NCBI GenBank assembly: GCA_037893225.1
Contig: JAZGUH010000088.1
Coordinates: forward strand, 2,206,501 to 2,270,500
From: Hippasteria phrygiana
Taxonomy: Eukaryota > Echinodermata > Asteroidea > Valvatida > Goniasteridae
Length of the DNA: 64,000 bases
Reading direction: 5' to 3'
This document shows, one piece after another, positions 56,826 to 64,000 of this stretch. Under the pieces are notes generated by a model, which had not been told where the DNA came from, made no database searches, and saw only the letters and a program-made list of their open reading frames with translations. The stretch's first letter is position 1. Each line of letters opens with the position of its first letter. The translations under genes and the position numbers were made by a program.

Positions 56826-59800
56826 TTAAACGCATTCCGGATTTGCAGTCTTAGTTTGTCTCAAGAGGGTATTCGTACTTGTGGGTACTTTGTTGAACCG
56901 GGCCCTATTCCTTGCCAACCAGATTACCAGACGGTACTTGTTAAGATGATGACAGATTGTTTGTTCGTTTTTTGTACCGGAAATATTAAATAACGAAAAC
57001 AGGAGAAAATTCACGCTGAGAACCACATTAAGGTTTGAATAGAGACGAACCAGGCGGTCGATGAGCCACTCACCCACCGGTTGCACCACACTGCACTCGG
57101 TGAACAGGTGATGTCTGGTCTCCAGACAAGTGCAGTGTGGACATGAGCCTTTGTCGTTTGTAAACTTACGAAGTCGGTTGCCGGTGGGCAGGACATTGTG
57201 CACTATTTTGAAATTCAACGTAAATTGCTTGTTTGTTTGTCTAGTGCACAATGTCCGTTTCCAAATAGTAGCCCAGTCTTTGCCTGGGTCATCTCTTTGT
57301 ACCTTTGGTTTTGATCCTTTGGCGCTTAATATAGCTGCGTAGTACGCATTGGATGAGTTTTTACTCCAGTCAGCAACATTGTCTCGATGTTTTCGAAAAA
57401 TGGACAAAATCGTCTGGTAAAATGCAGAAGGCACGTCACAGTGCAGCCTGTTGGGCCGCGCTAAATCGGGGGCTACGTTGCGTAGCGACAGGCCACACCA
57501 GTAACGCGCCAAATCCTTCCATTTTGCCACTTCCGTGGAGACAATGTTGCTGACGTGAACGCACTGCATAGCAGCCACCCTGATGTTGATGTCCACCACG
57601 CCCATTCCTCCTTGAGAAGGGGGAATGTGCATGGTTGGCCGGTTGACATATTCAGCCTTTACCCCCCAGATGAATTGAAAAATAATGCTTTCGATCTCTT
57701 TAATGATTTCCCGTGGGGGAGGGACGACTGCTGCTGTATACCAAAGCTTGGAAAGAACGTATGTATTGACGACATAGGCTCGGCCTTTCATACTAATGTC
57801 GACGCTCTTCCATTTTGCAAGTGTTTGGTAAATTTCATCAAGTTTCTCTTTCCATATCTTCCTACAAGAGTCATTGTAACCAAAATAATAACCAGCAACT
57901 TTGACCGAATTACCCCAATTTATGTCAACCGGGCCGGAACGTTGAGATTTCCATTTTCCAAGATAGAGGCCACACGTTTTCTGCCGATTTAATTTGGCTC
58001 CTGATGCCCGTTCATACCTCTCGACCAACTTGAGGCTTCTAATTAAAGACTGATCGTCGGAGAGAATCAGTGTAGCATCATCGGCATACATGGACACCTT
58101 GGCTTCGGACCCACCAGGTAATCTAACCCAGTGAATTTTGGGGTCAGCCCTAATCACACACGCTAGGGGCTCGAAGGCGAGAACGTAAAGCAAAGGAGAC
58201 AAAGGGCAACCCTGCGTGAGTGAAAAGGGTTCGGAAATATGCCCGTTACACAAAACCGAGCTGTTAATGTCTGTATATAAAATTTCAACCCATTTTCTAA
58301 AGTTTGGTCCGAAGCCAAAACGTTCTAGTACTTGTCTCAAATACAGCCAACTGACCCTGTCAAAAGCCTTTTGTTGGTCGAGCGATACAAACATAGCACC
58401 CATGTTTTTTCGATCGACGTAATCCTGAACATTTCGTAGGAGGTGGGCATTGTCCGATATTTTTCTCCCAGCCACTGAACAGGTCTGGTCTAAGTGAATT
58501 ACTTTATCAAGCACTTTCCGCATTCTAGTGGCCAGAATTTTCGAGAGGATTTTGTAGTCTACGTTCAATAACGATATGGGCCGCCAATTTGCAAGATTTT
58601 CCCTCTCCCCTCCGTTCTTAAAAAGGAGTGTTATCAGGCCATCGCTCTGGCTACCCGTGAGGTGATTTTCATTGAAAACGTGGTTTAGCACATCGCATAT
58701 ATCTTGGCCCATATCGTTAAAGAACGTGCGGTAAAATTCGGCGGGGAAGCCGTCCAAACCTGGAGACTTTCCCGCCGCCATATCGGACAGTGCCCCTCTC
58801 ACTTCGGACAGGGTGATAGGTCCTTCGAGCAAAGATTGCTCTTCCGGATCCAACAACCTGTCCACGGAGCTCAAAAGGAAATCGATCTCTGGTTGTTCAA
58901 CCGGGACGGCTGTGTATAAATTGGAATAAAAATCATGGCAAATTCTCTTCATTTCTTCGGGGTCTGAAACACAATTACCATCCCGGCCGAGTAGACCATG
59001 TATGCGTTTAGCATCCGGGTCGTTCAAAATAGGACCCTGAGAAAAAGTTTCCCCGGAAACCTTTGGACTACCAGAAAAGCGAACACGATTATTGTTTTTG
59101 GCACTGTCCATTTCCTTGAGTTTGTTTTGGGTCTGGGTTAAACGCTCCACGCATGTATGGTCTCCACCATCCACTTTCTTTTGGAGGAAATCGAGATCCC
59201 TTAAAAGCTCCCTACGTTCAGCATTACGCCGTCGAGCCTGGTCGGCAGAAAATGCAATTACCACTCTTTTGAGTTTAATTTTCCCCTGGTCCCACCAGTC
59301 ACTTAAATTTGCGAAATTTGGTTTCTCGTTTTTCCAGAGGGACCAAACATTGGTTATGATGTCCTGAAAGTTTTCGTCAGGTAAGAGTGAGAGGTTACAT
59401 CTCCAAAACCCTTTCCCCGTTTTAGATACCTGATTCGTCATCTTACAAGTTACCAGGTCGTGATCGGAAAAGGGAAAAGCGGTAATTGCATGCACAGAAC
59501 CCACCGATAGTTCACGGGACATGTAGATTCTGTCTATGCGCGTGGCCTTAGTGTTCGATGCATCATGCCAGGTAAATCTTTTGGTTTGAGGATTTTGCGC
59601 TCGCCAGACATCTTCCAGACCGAAAACTCTCACTGTTTGTAATAGTTCGTTAACCCCCGCAGTCAAGCTATTGACAGCCTGAATGCCCTTTTTATTGTCT
59701 AAAAGAAGATTTTCTGTGCAATTGAAATCGCCCCCCAGAATTACATGACGCATACCACGGCAATGAGACGATAATTGTTCGCGGAAAAAGCGCTGTCTAT

Positions 59801-60185
59801 CGCCAGCTATATTAGGACCGTAAACATTAACAATACGTACTGTGGTTTTTGAACCCGGAATGTGAACAGACAGCGATATTAATCGGCCCGCGTTGTCCCG
59901 TAAACAATCGGCTGGTTCCCACGTGTGGCGTTTGGAAAGCAAGATGGCCGTGCCGCAGCTAGTTCTACTACCAAAGGACCAGAACCCAACTCCACCGAAT
60001 TCCCGAGACCACGCCCGAGCTTCTTCATAGCCGGAGGCGTGGGTTTCCTGCAAGAGCAAGACGTCAATTTTGTGCTCATTGCAGGCCTCGAAAATGCGGT
60101 GGCGTTTGTCAGAATTTCTCAAACCATTAACATTCAAAGAAGCAACCACAAAAAGGGTAGACATTAAGAAAATATAAGTGTTCAT
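56826..60185 (-). CDS. LINE ORF2: endonuclease and reverse transcriptase
   Basis: Starting at ATG 60185 the product is 1,119 residues. An APE endonuclease at the N-terminus shows SLNVNGLR, LLQETH, GGDFNC, TRIDRIYMS and FSDHDLV. The reverse transcriptase shows SPGLDGFPAEFYR, NWRPISLLNVDYK, SLDQQKAFDRVSW, LTQGCPLSPLLYVLAFEPL and YADD. A zinc ribbon of the zf-RVT type near the C-terminus reads CPHCTCLETRHHLFTEC. The open frame could be extended upstream to 60362 over the end of ORF1, but the ATG at 60185, one nucleotide after the ORF1 stop, is the better start. The last about 11 codons and the stop come from host DNA beyond 56860. Confidence 0.85.
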   Translation of the reverse strand: MNTYIFLMSTLFVVASLNVNGLRNSDKRHRIFEACNEHKIDVLLLQETHASGYEEARAWSREFGGVGFWSFGSRTSCGTAILLSKRHTWEPADCLRDNAGRLISLSVHIPGSKTTVRIVNVYGPNIAGDRQRFFREQLSSHCRGMRHVILGGDFNCTENLLLDNKKGIQAVNSLTAGVNELLQTVRVFGLEDVWRAQNPQTKRFTWHDASNTKATRIDRIYMSRELSVGSVHAITAFPFSDHDLVTCKMTNQVSKTGKGFWRCNLSLLPDENFQDIITNVWSLWKNEKPNFANLSDWWDQGKIKLKRVVIAFSADQARRRNAERRELLRDLDFLQKKVDGGDHTCVERLTQTQNKLKEMDSAKNNNRVRFSGSPKVSGETFSQGPILNDPDAKRIHGLLGRDGNCVSDPEEMKRICHDFYSNLYTAVPVEQPEIDFLLSSVDRLLDPEEQSLLEGPITLSEVRGALSDMAAGKSPGLDGFPAEFYRTFFNDMGQDICDVLNHVFNENHLTGSQSDGLITLLFKNGGERENLANWRPISLLNVDYKILSKILATRMRKVLDKVIHLDQTCSVAGRKISDNAHLLRNVQDYVDRKNMGAMFVSLDQQKAFDRVSWLYLRQVLERFGFGPNFRKWVEILYTDINSSVLCNGHISEPFSLTQGCPLSPLLYVLAFEPLACVIRADPKIHWVRLPGGSEAKVSMYADDATLILSDDQSLIRSLKLVERYERASGAKLNRQKTCGLYLGKWKSQRSGPVDINWGNSVKVAGYYFGYNDSCRKIWKEKLDEIYQTLAKWKSVDISMKGRAYVVNTYVLSKLWYTAAVVPPPREIIKEIESIIFQFIWGVKAEYVNRPTMHIPPSQGGMGVVDINIRVAAMQCVHVSNIVSTEVAKWKDLARYWCGLSLRNVAPDLARPNRLHCDVPSAFYQTILSIFRKHRDNVADWSKNSSNAYYAAILSAKGSKPKVQRDDPGKDWATIWKRTLCTRQTNKQFTLNFKIVHNVLPTGNRLRKFTNDKGSCPHCTCLETRHHLFTECSVVQPVGEWLIDRLVRLYSNLNVVLSVNFLLFSLFNISGTKNEQTICHHLNKYRLVIWLARNRARFNKVPTSTNTLLRQTKTANPECV

Positions 60186-61342
60186 ATTATTTAGTGTCCC
60201 TTGGTTTCCTTGCCTTACGTTTCTTTTTGCTTGTGTAGGTGGTGAAGCCATCCACTGTAGGGGTCTCATGCGGGGAAGACGATGACAACTGTCGCTTTGA
60301 TGAAGCCATGGAGATCGTAGAATTCCCGGATCCATCGCTCGAGTCGACTGGGACCTCGTCATCGGTGCTGCTGGTAACCGTCTTCTCCGAATCGCACATG
60401 CTTACCCACGAACGGGTGCGATCCTTGGGATCGCTACCGTCAGTGTCCACGGGTGGTGCAGGTTGCTTGGGGAGTTTTCGTTGAGTCTGTCTGGCTGGCT
60501 TGGGTACAGTAGTAGGCTTGGGGTTGTCTGACCCACTAGTTTCCCCTATGGTGGTGGGGGAAAAGGCACGGTGCCCCGGCGTGACTGGGGGAGGGAGGTC
60601 ATCCGTGAAAATGTCCTCCTCTGATGTCTCGCCCAAACGGGTGCCGCGAGCTCTGTTCGCAAACGATTTCGGACAATCCGTGGTGATATGGTCCGTGGCA
60701 CTGCAGACCCTGCACTTGACGGGATGCTTACAATCCCTGCTAATGTGTCCCTGTTCCCCGCAGTTGTAGCAGGTCAGCTGGATACAGTTCGCAGCCTTGT
60801 GCCCAGGGGCCCCGCAGCGGCGGCACGTTTCGATCTGGCCGTTGTATTTGACTACCAGTTGGTAGGATCCAACCCGGATGTACGACGGAATCGCCTTGTT
60901 AAGTTCCATTCTTATATGACGGTTGCCATTCTCCCAGTCGGGACGCATCTGCCAGTGGCCTCGTCGTACACCAAGTACTTTCCCGTAATTGGAAAGAGCC
61001 GTCGTAATTGGGGCATCGGGCATCTCGAATGGCGCGTAGAGCACCGTCACATACGTAGTTGGTCTCCCCGCTGCTTCCGTCGTGACCACGTTGGTTGCCC
61101 CGATCTTCAGGTGGCTGGAGAGAAGCCGGTCCCGCCCCTCGACGCTTTTCACAGTGGCACACCACTTCTTATCAGTTAGTTGCTGGAGGCACGTAATCTC
61201 TTGCCGAAAGTTCCCTTCCATCAATTTGCACACCTCGGCATAGGTTGCCCTGCTGTCCAGGTACAAGAGCACACTACGTTCTCTCTGCATGGTTAATGGG
61301 TGGTAGTTCGGATCTACCGTGGTTGTAGCTCAAGGCTTGTAG
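56860..61342 (-). mobile_element. Full-length Tx1/L1-like LINE
   Basis: About 4.48 kb. The 3' boundary is fixed by copy D, whose uninterrupted host sequence reads ACAAACTAAGACAGC where the element ends here; the 5' boundary matches the deleted copy at 23717. It encodes ORF1 and ORF2, both open, with only a T between the ORF1 stop and the ORF2 ATG. It lies in the same orientation as copy C of the peptide gene. There is no poly-A or simple-repeat tail at the 3' end in either copy. It may be competent, or only recently inactive. Confidence 0.8.
60187..61290 (-). CDS. LINE ORF1: RNA-binding protein with three CCHC knuckles
   Basis: 367 residues. An N-terminal mixed alpha/beta region (about 5-150) precedes three zinc knuckles at 156-169 (CRRCGAPGHKAANC), 174-187 (CYNCGEQGHISRDC) and 193-206 (CRVCSATDHITTDC). 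A Pro/Ser/Thr/Asp-rich tail and a basic C-terminus (KKKRKARKPRD) follow. By family knowledge it coats the element RNA. The stop TAA (60189-60187) is followed by one T and the ORF2 ATG. Large plus-strand frames over this gene are shadows. Confidence 0.85.
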   Translation of the reverse strand: MQRERSVLLYLDSRATYAEVCKLMEGNFRQEITCLQQLTDKKWCATVKSVEGRDRLLSSHLKIGATNVVTTEAAGRPTTYVTVLYAPFEMPDAPITTALSNYGKVLGVRRGHWQMRPDWENGNRHIRMELNKAIPSYIRVGSYQLVVKYNGQIETCRRCGAPGHKAANCIQLTCYNCGEQGHISRDCKHPVKCRVCSATDHITTDCPKSFANRARGTRLGETSEEDIFTDDLPPPVTPGHRAFSPTTIGETSGSDNPKPTTVPKPARQTQRKLPKQPAPPVDTDGSDPKDRTRSWVSMCDSEKTVTSSTDDEVPVDSSDGSGNSTISMASSKRQLSSSSPHETPTVDGFTTYTSKKKRKARKPRDTK

Positions 61343-61369
61343 AGCAGTTGATATGCAAGGACTGCACTA

Positions 61370-61440
61370 TACCGGAAAACTTGGTTATTCTTGACGAAAA
61401 CTATAGGTTTGTCAGTTGGCGCACGGTCGGAATAATAAGT
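61370..61440 (-). other. Copy C exon 1 remnant (donor lost)
   Basis: Minus-strand sequence matches copy D exon 1 (ATTATTCCGACCGTGCGCCA, TTTCGTCAAGAATAACC) but departs just before the position of the donor. The LINE 5' end follows within about 30 bp. Confidence 0.5.
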
Positions 61441-61464
61441 TTGATGGGAACAGACGACTGCAGG

Positions 61465-61565
61465 TTTTATACATTTCCGAGATGAAAAGAGGCGTGGCAG
61501 AATTTGCGACCAGTGTCTACCACGACCAATGGCGTATAAAAGGATCTGCAGACATTTCTGATTGG
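61465..61565 (-). promoter_or_regulatory. Copy C promoter: TATA and CCAAT boxes
   Basis: TATAAAA on the minus strand at 61465-61471 with a CCAAT box (complement of ATTGG) at 61561-61565, the same about 95-bp spacing as copies D and E. A reversed CCAAT box lies between them (ACGACCAATGGCG). Confidence 0.6.
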
Positions 61566-62402
61566 CTGAGTTGAATATGCTTGTCTAGTCCCAACGACAA
61601 TACATGGGATGACGATTACTGCCAAATATGCATTGTACCAATAAAAGACAGTTTGTGTACTGCAGGGCCGAGGTAGCTCAAATTCCTCACGTGCCGCAAA
61701 GCGATCACGGGTCTACCACAATAATGCAAAACCCCATTTGTAACAGAAACCCATAGAACAAGCTTTTTACAATGAATACAGTGAGCATTTTCTAATCGGC
61801 AATACGTACAGGAAATCAATTTTTTAGAACCCCGCTTTTCTTTACGTCGTTTTCCCTTTCTTTGCTGCTGTCTTTGCTTTTAGCCTAACGACTAAATTCC
61901 GTAGCCGAGCTCAGGGAAATGGTTTGGTGCGGGGTAAAAGTATTTTTGGATCGCATTCAGTGGCGTAACTACGGGGACACGTTCGTGCCCCCGGGTTTCC
62001 CCCACCAATTGAAATTTTGAAATGAACAAACAATTATACAAGCCGCAGTTCATTTACTTTCAGTTCCCCCTTGGAAAAAAATGTGTGCACCCCAGCTGCC
62101 CCAAGAAGTTTCACCCCAGTCACGTCATTGGTCGTATTGTTTACTTGTTTTCTACAGTTGTACAGGTGTCCTCATACTTTATTGATCTACTCTCATTGTA
62201 TACGGCACCTCGCTAATTTAATCTTATAATCATTTGTAATTAAACAGAGGTATGTACCAATGCACGCAAAGAATTTCTGGGTGTTGTACGCCTGCAACAA
62301 TATTATTACATAATGACATTCTGAGTGGATTTTCTACAAACCTCGCAATGCTTATTGGCCTTGTGTTTTGTGATAACATAACAAAGTCTTTGGTTTATTC
62401 AG
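61566..62402. other. Shared upstream region of the head-to-head pair C/D
   Basis: About 840 bp lies between the CCAAT boxes of the two divergent promoters. It is homologous to 18141-18840. No exon is supported. A shared regulatory region is inferred from the arrangement. Confidence 0.5.
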
Positions 62403-62506
62403 CCAATCAGAAACGTCTGCAGATTATTTATCATGCGTCATTGGTCGCTGGTAGACGCTGGTTGCAAATTCTACCACGCCTCTTTTCATCTCTGAAATGT
62501 ATAAAA
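62403..62506 (+). promoter_or_regulatory. Copy D promoter: CCAAT, reversed CCAAT and TATA box
   Basis: CCAAT at 62403-62407, ATTGG at 62440-62444 and TATAAAA at 62500-62506. Initiation would be near 62530. This is the only copy whose promoter, exon 1 donor and signal exon are all present. Confidence 0.65.
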
Positions 62507-62529
62507 CCTGTCGTCTGCTCGTTTCAAAC

Positions 62530-62596
62530 ATATTATTCCCACCGTGCGCCAACGAGCAAACCTAAATTTCGTCAAGAACAACGAAACCAATCCCAT
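62530..62596 (+). other. Copy D exon 1 (5' non-coding)
   Basis: From the inferred start to CCCAT|GTAAGT. No upstream ATG opens a long frame. It matches exon 1 of copies A (21779-21817) and E (17932-18012), with the donor conserved in all three. Confidence 0.6.
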
Positions 62597-63518
62597 GTAA
62601 GTATACCGGTATAGTTTCCATGTTTAAGCGTCTTGACTTTCCGTCGTGTTTTCCAGCTTTGATGGCGGATAGGCCGGCCACAATTGACACTCGTGTCTTC
62701 TTAATCACCGTGAATAAAGAGAAACGCTAACGTGGGTGGAAACTATATAATCTGAAGGACGCTATCCTTCATCTAATGCACAAGGGGTCTTATTGAATAC
62801 ATGTAACATCTTGCTGATGGCTGTAAGGTGGAACATACTCGTTTCCTAGTCTGGTATACGGTTCAAATTGTATGAGCTTCCTACCAAACCTCCGAGGTTA
62901 AAACAAAATCGATGTGTAAATTATTTGCAATTAGATGGAGTGGTTCGAAATGATTGGCTTGGAAGTGTCGACTAATTTTGGCGCGTGTACCTCCTCGTAC
63001 TGTTAGCTACAGCGTGCAATTTTGTGTGGAGGATGGTCTATAGAGATGCACTTTATTTAAGTGTCGAATAAAGGAATGAGTGAAAGGAAATGATTAAACA
63101 AACTTCAGTCATGAGGATTTACATTGTAAAAATTGAACACCATATGCAGCGGCGGCGATTTTCAGGTGTCGAGGGGGGGGTGGGGGGTGCGGGGACCGGA
63201 CCCATGCAATGTATATGTCAAGGGGGGGAATTATTCGGGGGGGGGGGGGGTGGAACACTGCAATAGCCGAACCATCGCCGTCCATGATATTCATGTTGAA
63301 TCTCTAAACCATATGTCACTTGGTGTCAAACGTCAGTTTCTCAAGTATAAGGAGATTTGCCACCCCCCCCACCCCCCCCCCCCCCCCCCCTAAGCTCGCG
63401 TATTCACGAGTGGTGCCAATTTGAGTTTATTTGGTCGAGTAAATCCTGTGTAATGACATGAATACATCTCATTCCTACATCCGCTTTTACTACATCCGCA
63501 TTTTTGTATGTTCTCTAG
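62597..63518 (+). other. Copy D intron 1
   Basis: Homologous in part to 21120-21778 in reverse orientation (GGCCGGCCACAATTGACAC against the copy A intron; GTCAAACGTC and others). It carries G-rich tracts near 63172-63190 and 63238-63251 and a C tract at 63363-63390. It ends TATGTTCTCTAG. Confidence 0.6.
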
Positions 63519-63593
63519 TCAAGATGAAGGCTTATACCTGTTTGGTTCTCCTGTTGTGCTTGGGCTGTGTTCTCTCTGCACCAACCTATGAAG
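63519..63593 (+). CDS. Copy D signal-peptide exon
   Basis: The exon starts TCAAG-ATG (ATG 63524) and encodes 23 residues beginning MKAYTCLVLLLCLGC and ending near SAPTYE, a clear signal peptide with likely cleavage before APTYE. It ends GAAG|GCGAGT, a GC-type donor, in phase 1, matching the phase 1 start of exon 3 in copies A, B and C. The rest of copy D would lie beyond the window end. Confidence 0.65.
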
Positions 63594-64000
63594 GCGAGTT
63601 TCTGTTTACTAACTGTAAACACGTTCATTTTGTATCACTGCTATTTCTCATCAGTCGCTTATTTCTGTTGGAGGTTACTCGTGTTTGAGCATGGGGTCCG
63701 TATTTGGAGTCGGATTGGGGCTAAATTGCATAGTGAAAAAGGCCCTATATCAATTTTCAGCAAAGATTTAACACTGTGCTTAGGCATCCTGTAAAGATGC
63801 AGAAATGAAATTCGATTGCGGTTGAAATGAATGTTTAGTGTGGTCTTGAGCAAAACTATCCTCTAGTACAGGGATTGCAAGTGCCAAAATTTAGATCTGC
63901 CTAATGCATGGGCGGATCCAGGGTTTACAGGAACGGGGGGGGGGGGGGGGGGGGGGGGCCACAAACTAAGACAGCAAATCCGGAATGCGTTTCAGATGTG
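63594..64000 (+). other. Copy D intron 2 up to the window edge
   Basis: Homologous to 20690-21044 in reverse orientation. It carries a GGGCGGATCCAGGGTTTACA word and a long G tract (63936-63958) as in copy A. No exon is seen before the edge. Confidence 0.55.

Larger units (their letters stand above)
55749..61565 (-). pseudogene. Copy C of the peptide gene, split by a full-length LINE
   Basis: Reading on the minus strand: promoter (61565-61465), exon 1 (about 61440-61370) without the usual donor, then a LINE (61342-56860) where the signal exon should be, then exon 3 (56453-56421), exon 4 (56244-56097) and a 3' exon from 55749. The signal-peptide exon is not found between the promoter and exon 3, and the GTAAGT of exon 1 is lost (CAAGAATAACCAAG is followed at once by intron-like TTTTCCGGTATAG). 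The copy is therefore broken at its 5' half, although exons 3 and 4 look well preserved. Confidence 0.6.

Noticed and set aside
60688..61179. 163-residue plus-strand frame opposite LINE ORF1 (and 23164-23670 in the remnant)
   Set aside because: Opposite-strand shadow; the minus strand has the CCHC protein. Conservation between copies follows from the LINE.
63594..63688. Direct read-through of the signal-peptide exon as a complete 76-residue or shorter protein
   Set aside because: Copies A and D differ by frame-breaking indels right after GAAG, and exon 3 phase fits splicing at that point.

Overview
This is a eukaryotic (animal) genomic window. It has no operons, its exons are short and bounded by GT/AG-type splice sites, and mobile DNA dominates. 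The nature of the repeats (Tx1/L1-like LINEs with CCHC knuckles, Helitron-like arrays, a pogo/Tigger-like element, many ACATGTACATGTA and TAGGCCT words, long poly-G/poly-C tracts) suggests a marine invertebrate, perhaps a deuterostome such as an echinoderm, hemichordate or amphioxus. That taxonomic guess is inference only.

Layout. 1-3.8 kb: mostly AT-rich non-coding DNA with one good internal exon for an OB-fold (RPA-like) domain at 1278-1493, a tRNA-derived SINE remnant, a minisatellite and a foldback MITE. 3.86-17.87 kb: three head-to-tail copies of a Helitron-like element (family A) built from 587-bp and 502-bp tandem units. 17.9-24.9 kb and 55.5-64.0 kb: two clusters of copies of an unrecognised small secreted cysteine-rich peptide gene, interrupted by a Tx1-like LINE (a full-length copy at 56.86-61.34 kb, an internally deleted copy at 22.04-23.72 kb). 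25.2-26.5 kb: Tigger-like non-autonomous DNA transposon. 28.4-29.06 kb: a partial family B element. 29.3-30.0 kb: two divergent exon-like segments. 30.2-33.9 kb: three tandem copies of a 1,294-bp repeat. 34.4-54.5 kb: a second, unrelated Helitron-like array (family B) of about 604-bp monomers, with a (TTC)n-inserted LINE at 34.49-39.0 kb.

The most interesting signals are two. First, by comparing five partial copies I can assemble a gene model for the peptide gene: TATA/CCAAT promoter, 5' non-coding exon, signal-peptide exon with a GC-type donor, a 33-bp exon ending in a dibasic site, and a cysteine-rich exon with a conserved four-cysteine core and a shared 3' exon. Copies are arranged head to head and inverted, and each one here is broken, interrupted or cut by the window edge. 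Second, the two Helitron-like families share no obvious sequence apart from a motif of tandem CRE palindromes (TGACGTCA), yet have the same architecture: terminal hairpin with a subterminal inverted repeat, trinucleotide microsatellite, CRE-dense about 0.6-kb monomers, then a 3' hairpin followed by CTAG and T. Family B carries about nine TGACGTCA sites per monomer and a 1,815-bp three-monomer higher-order repeat.

No rRNA, intact tRNA, CRISPR or prokaryotic gene is present. No complete host gene can be annotated end to end within the window.
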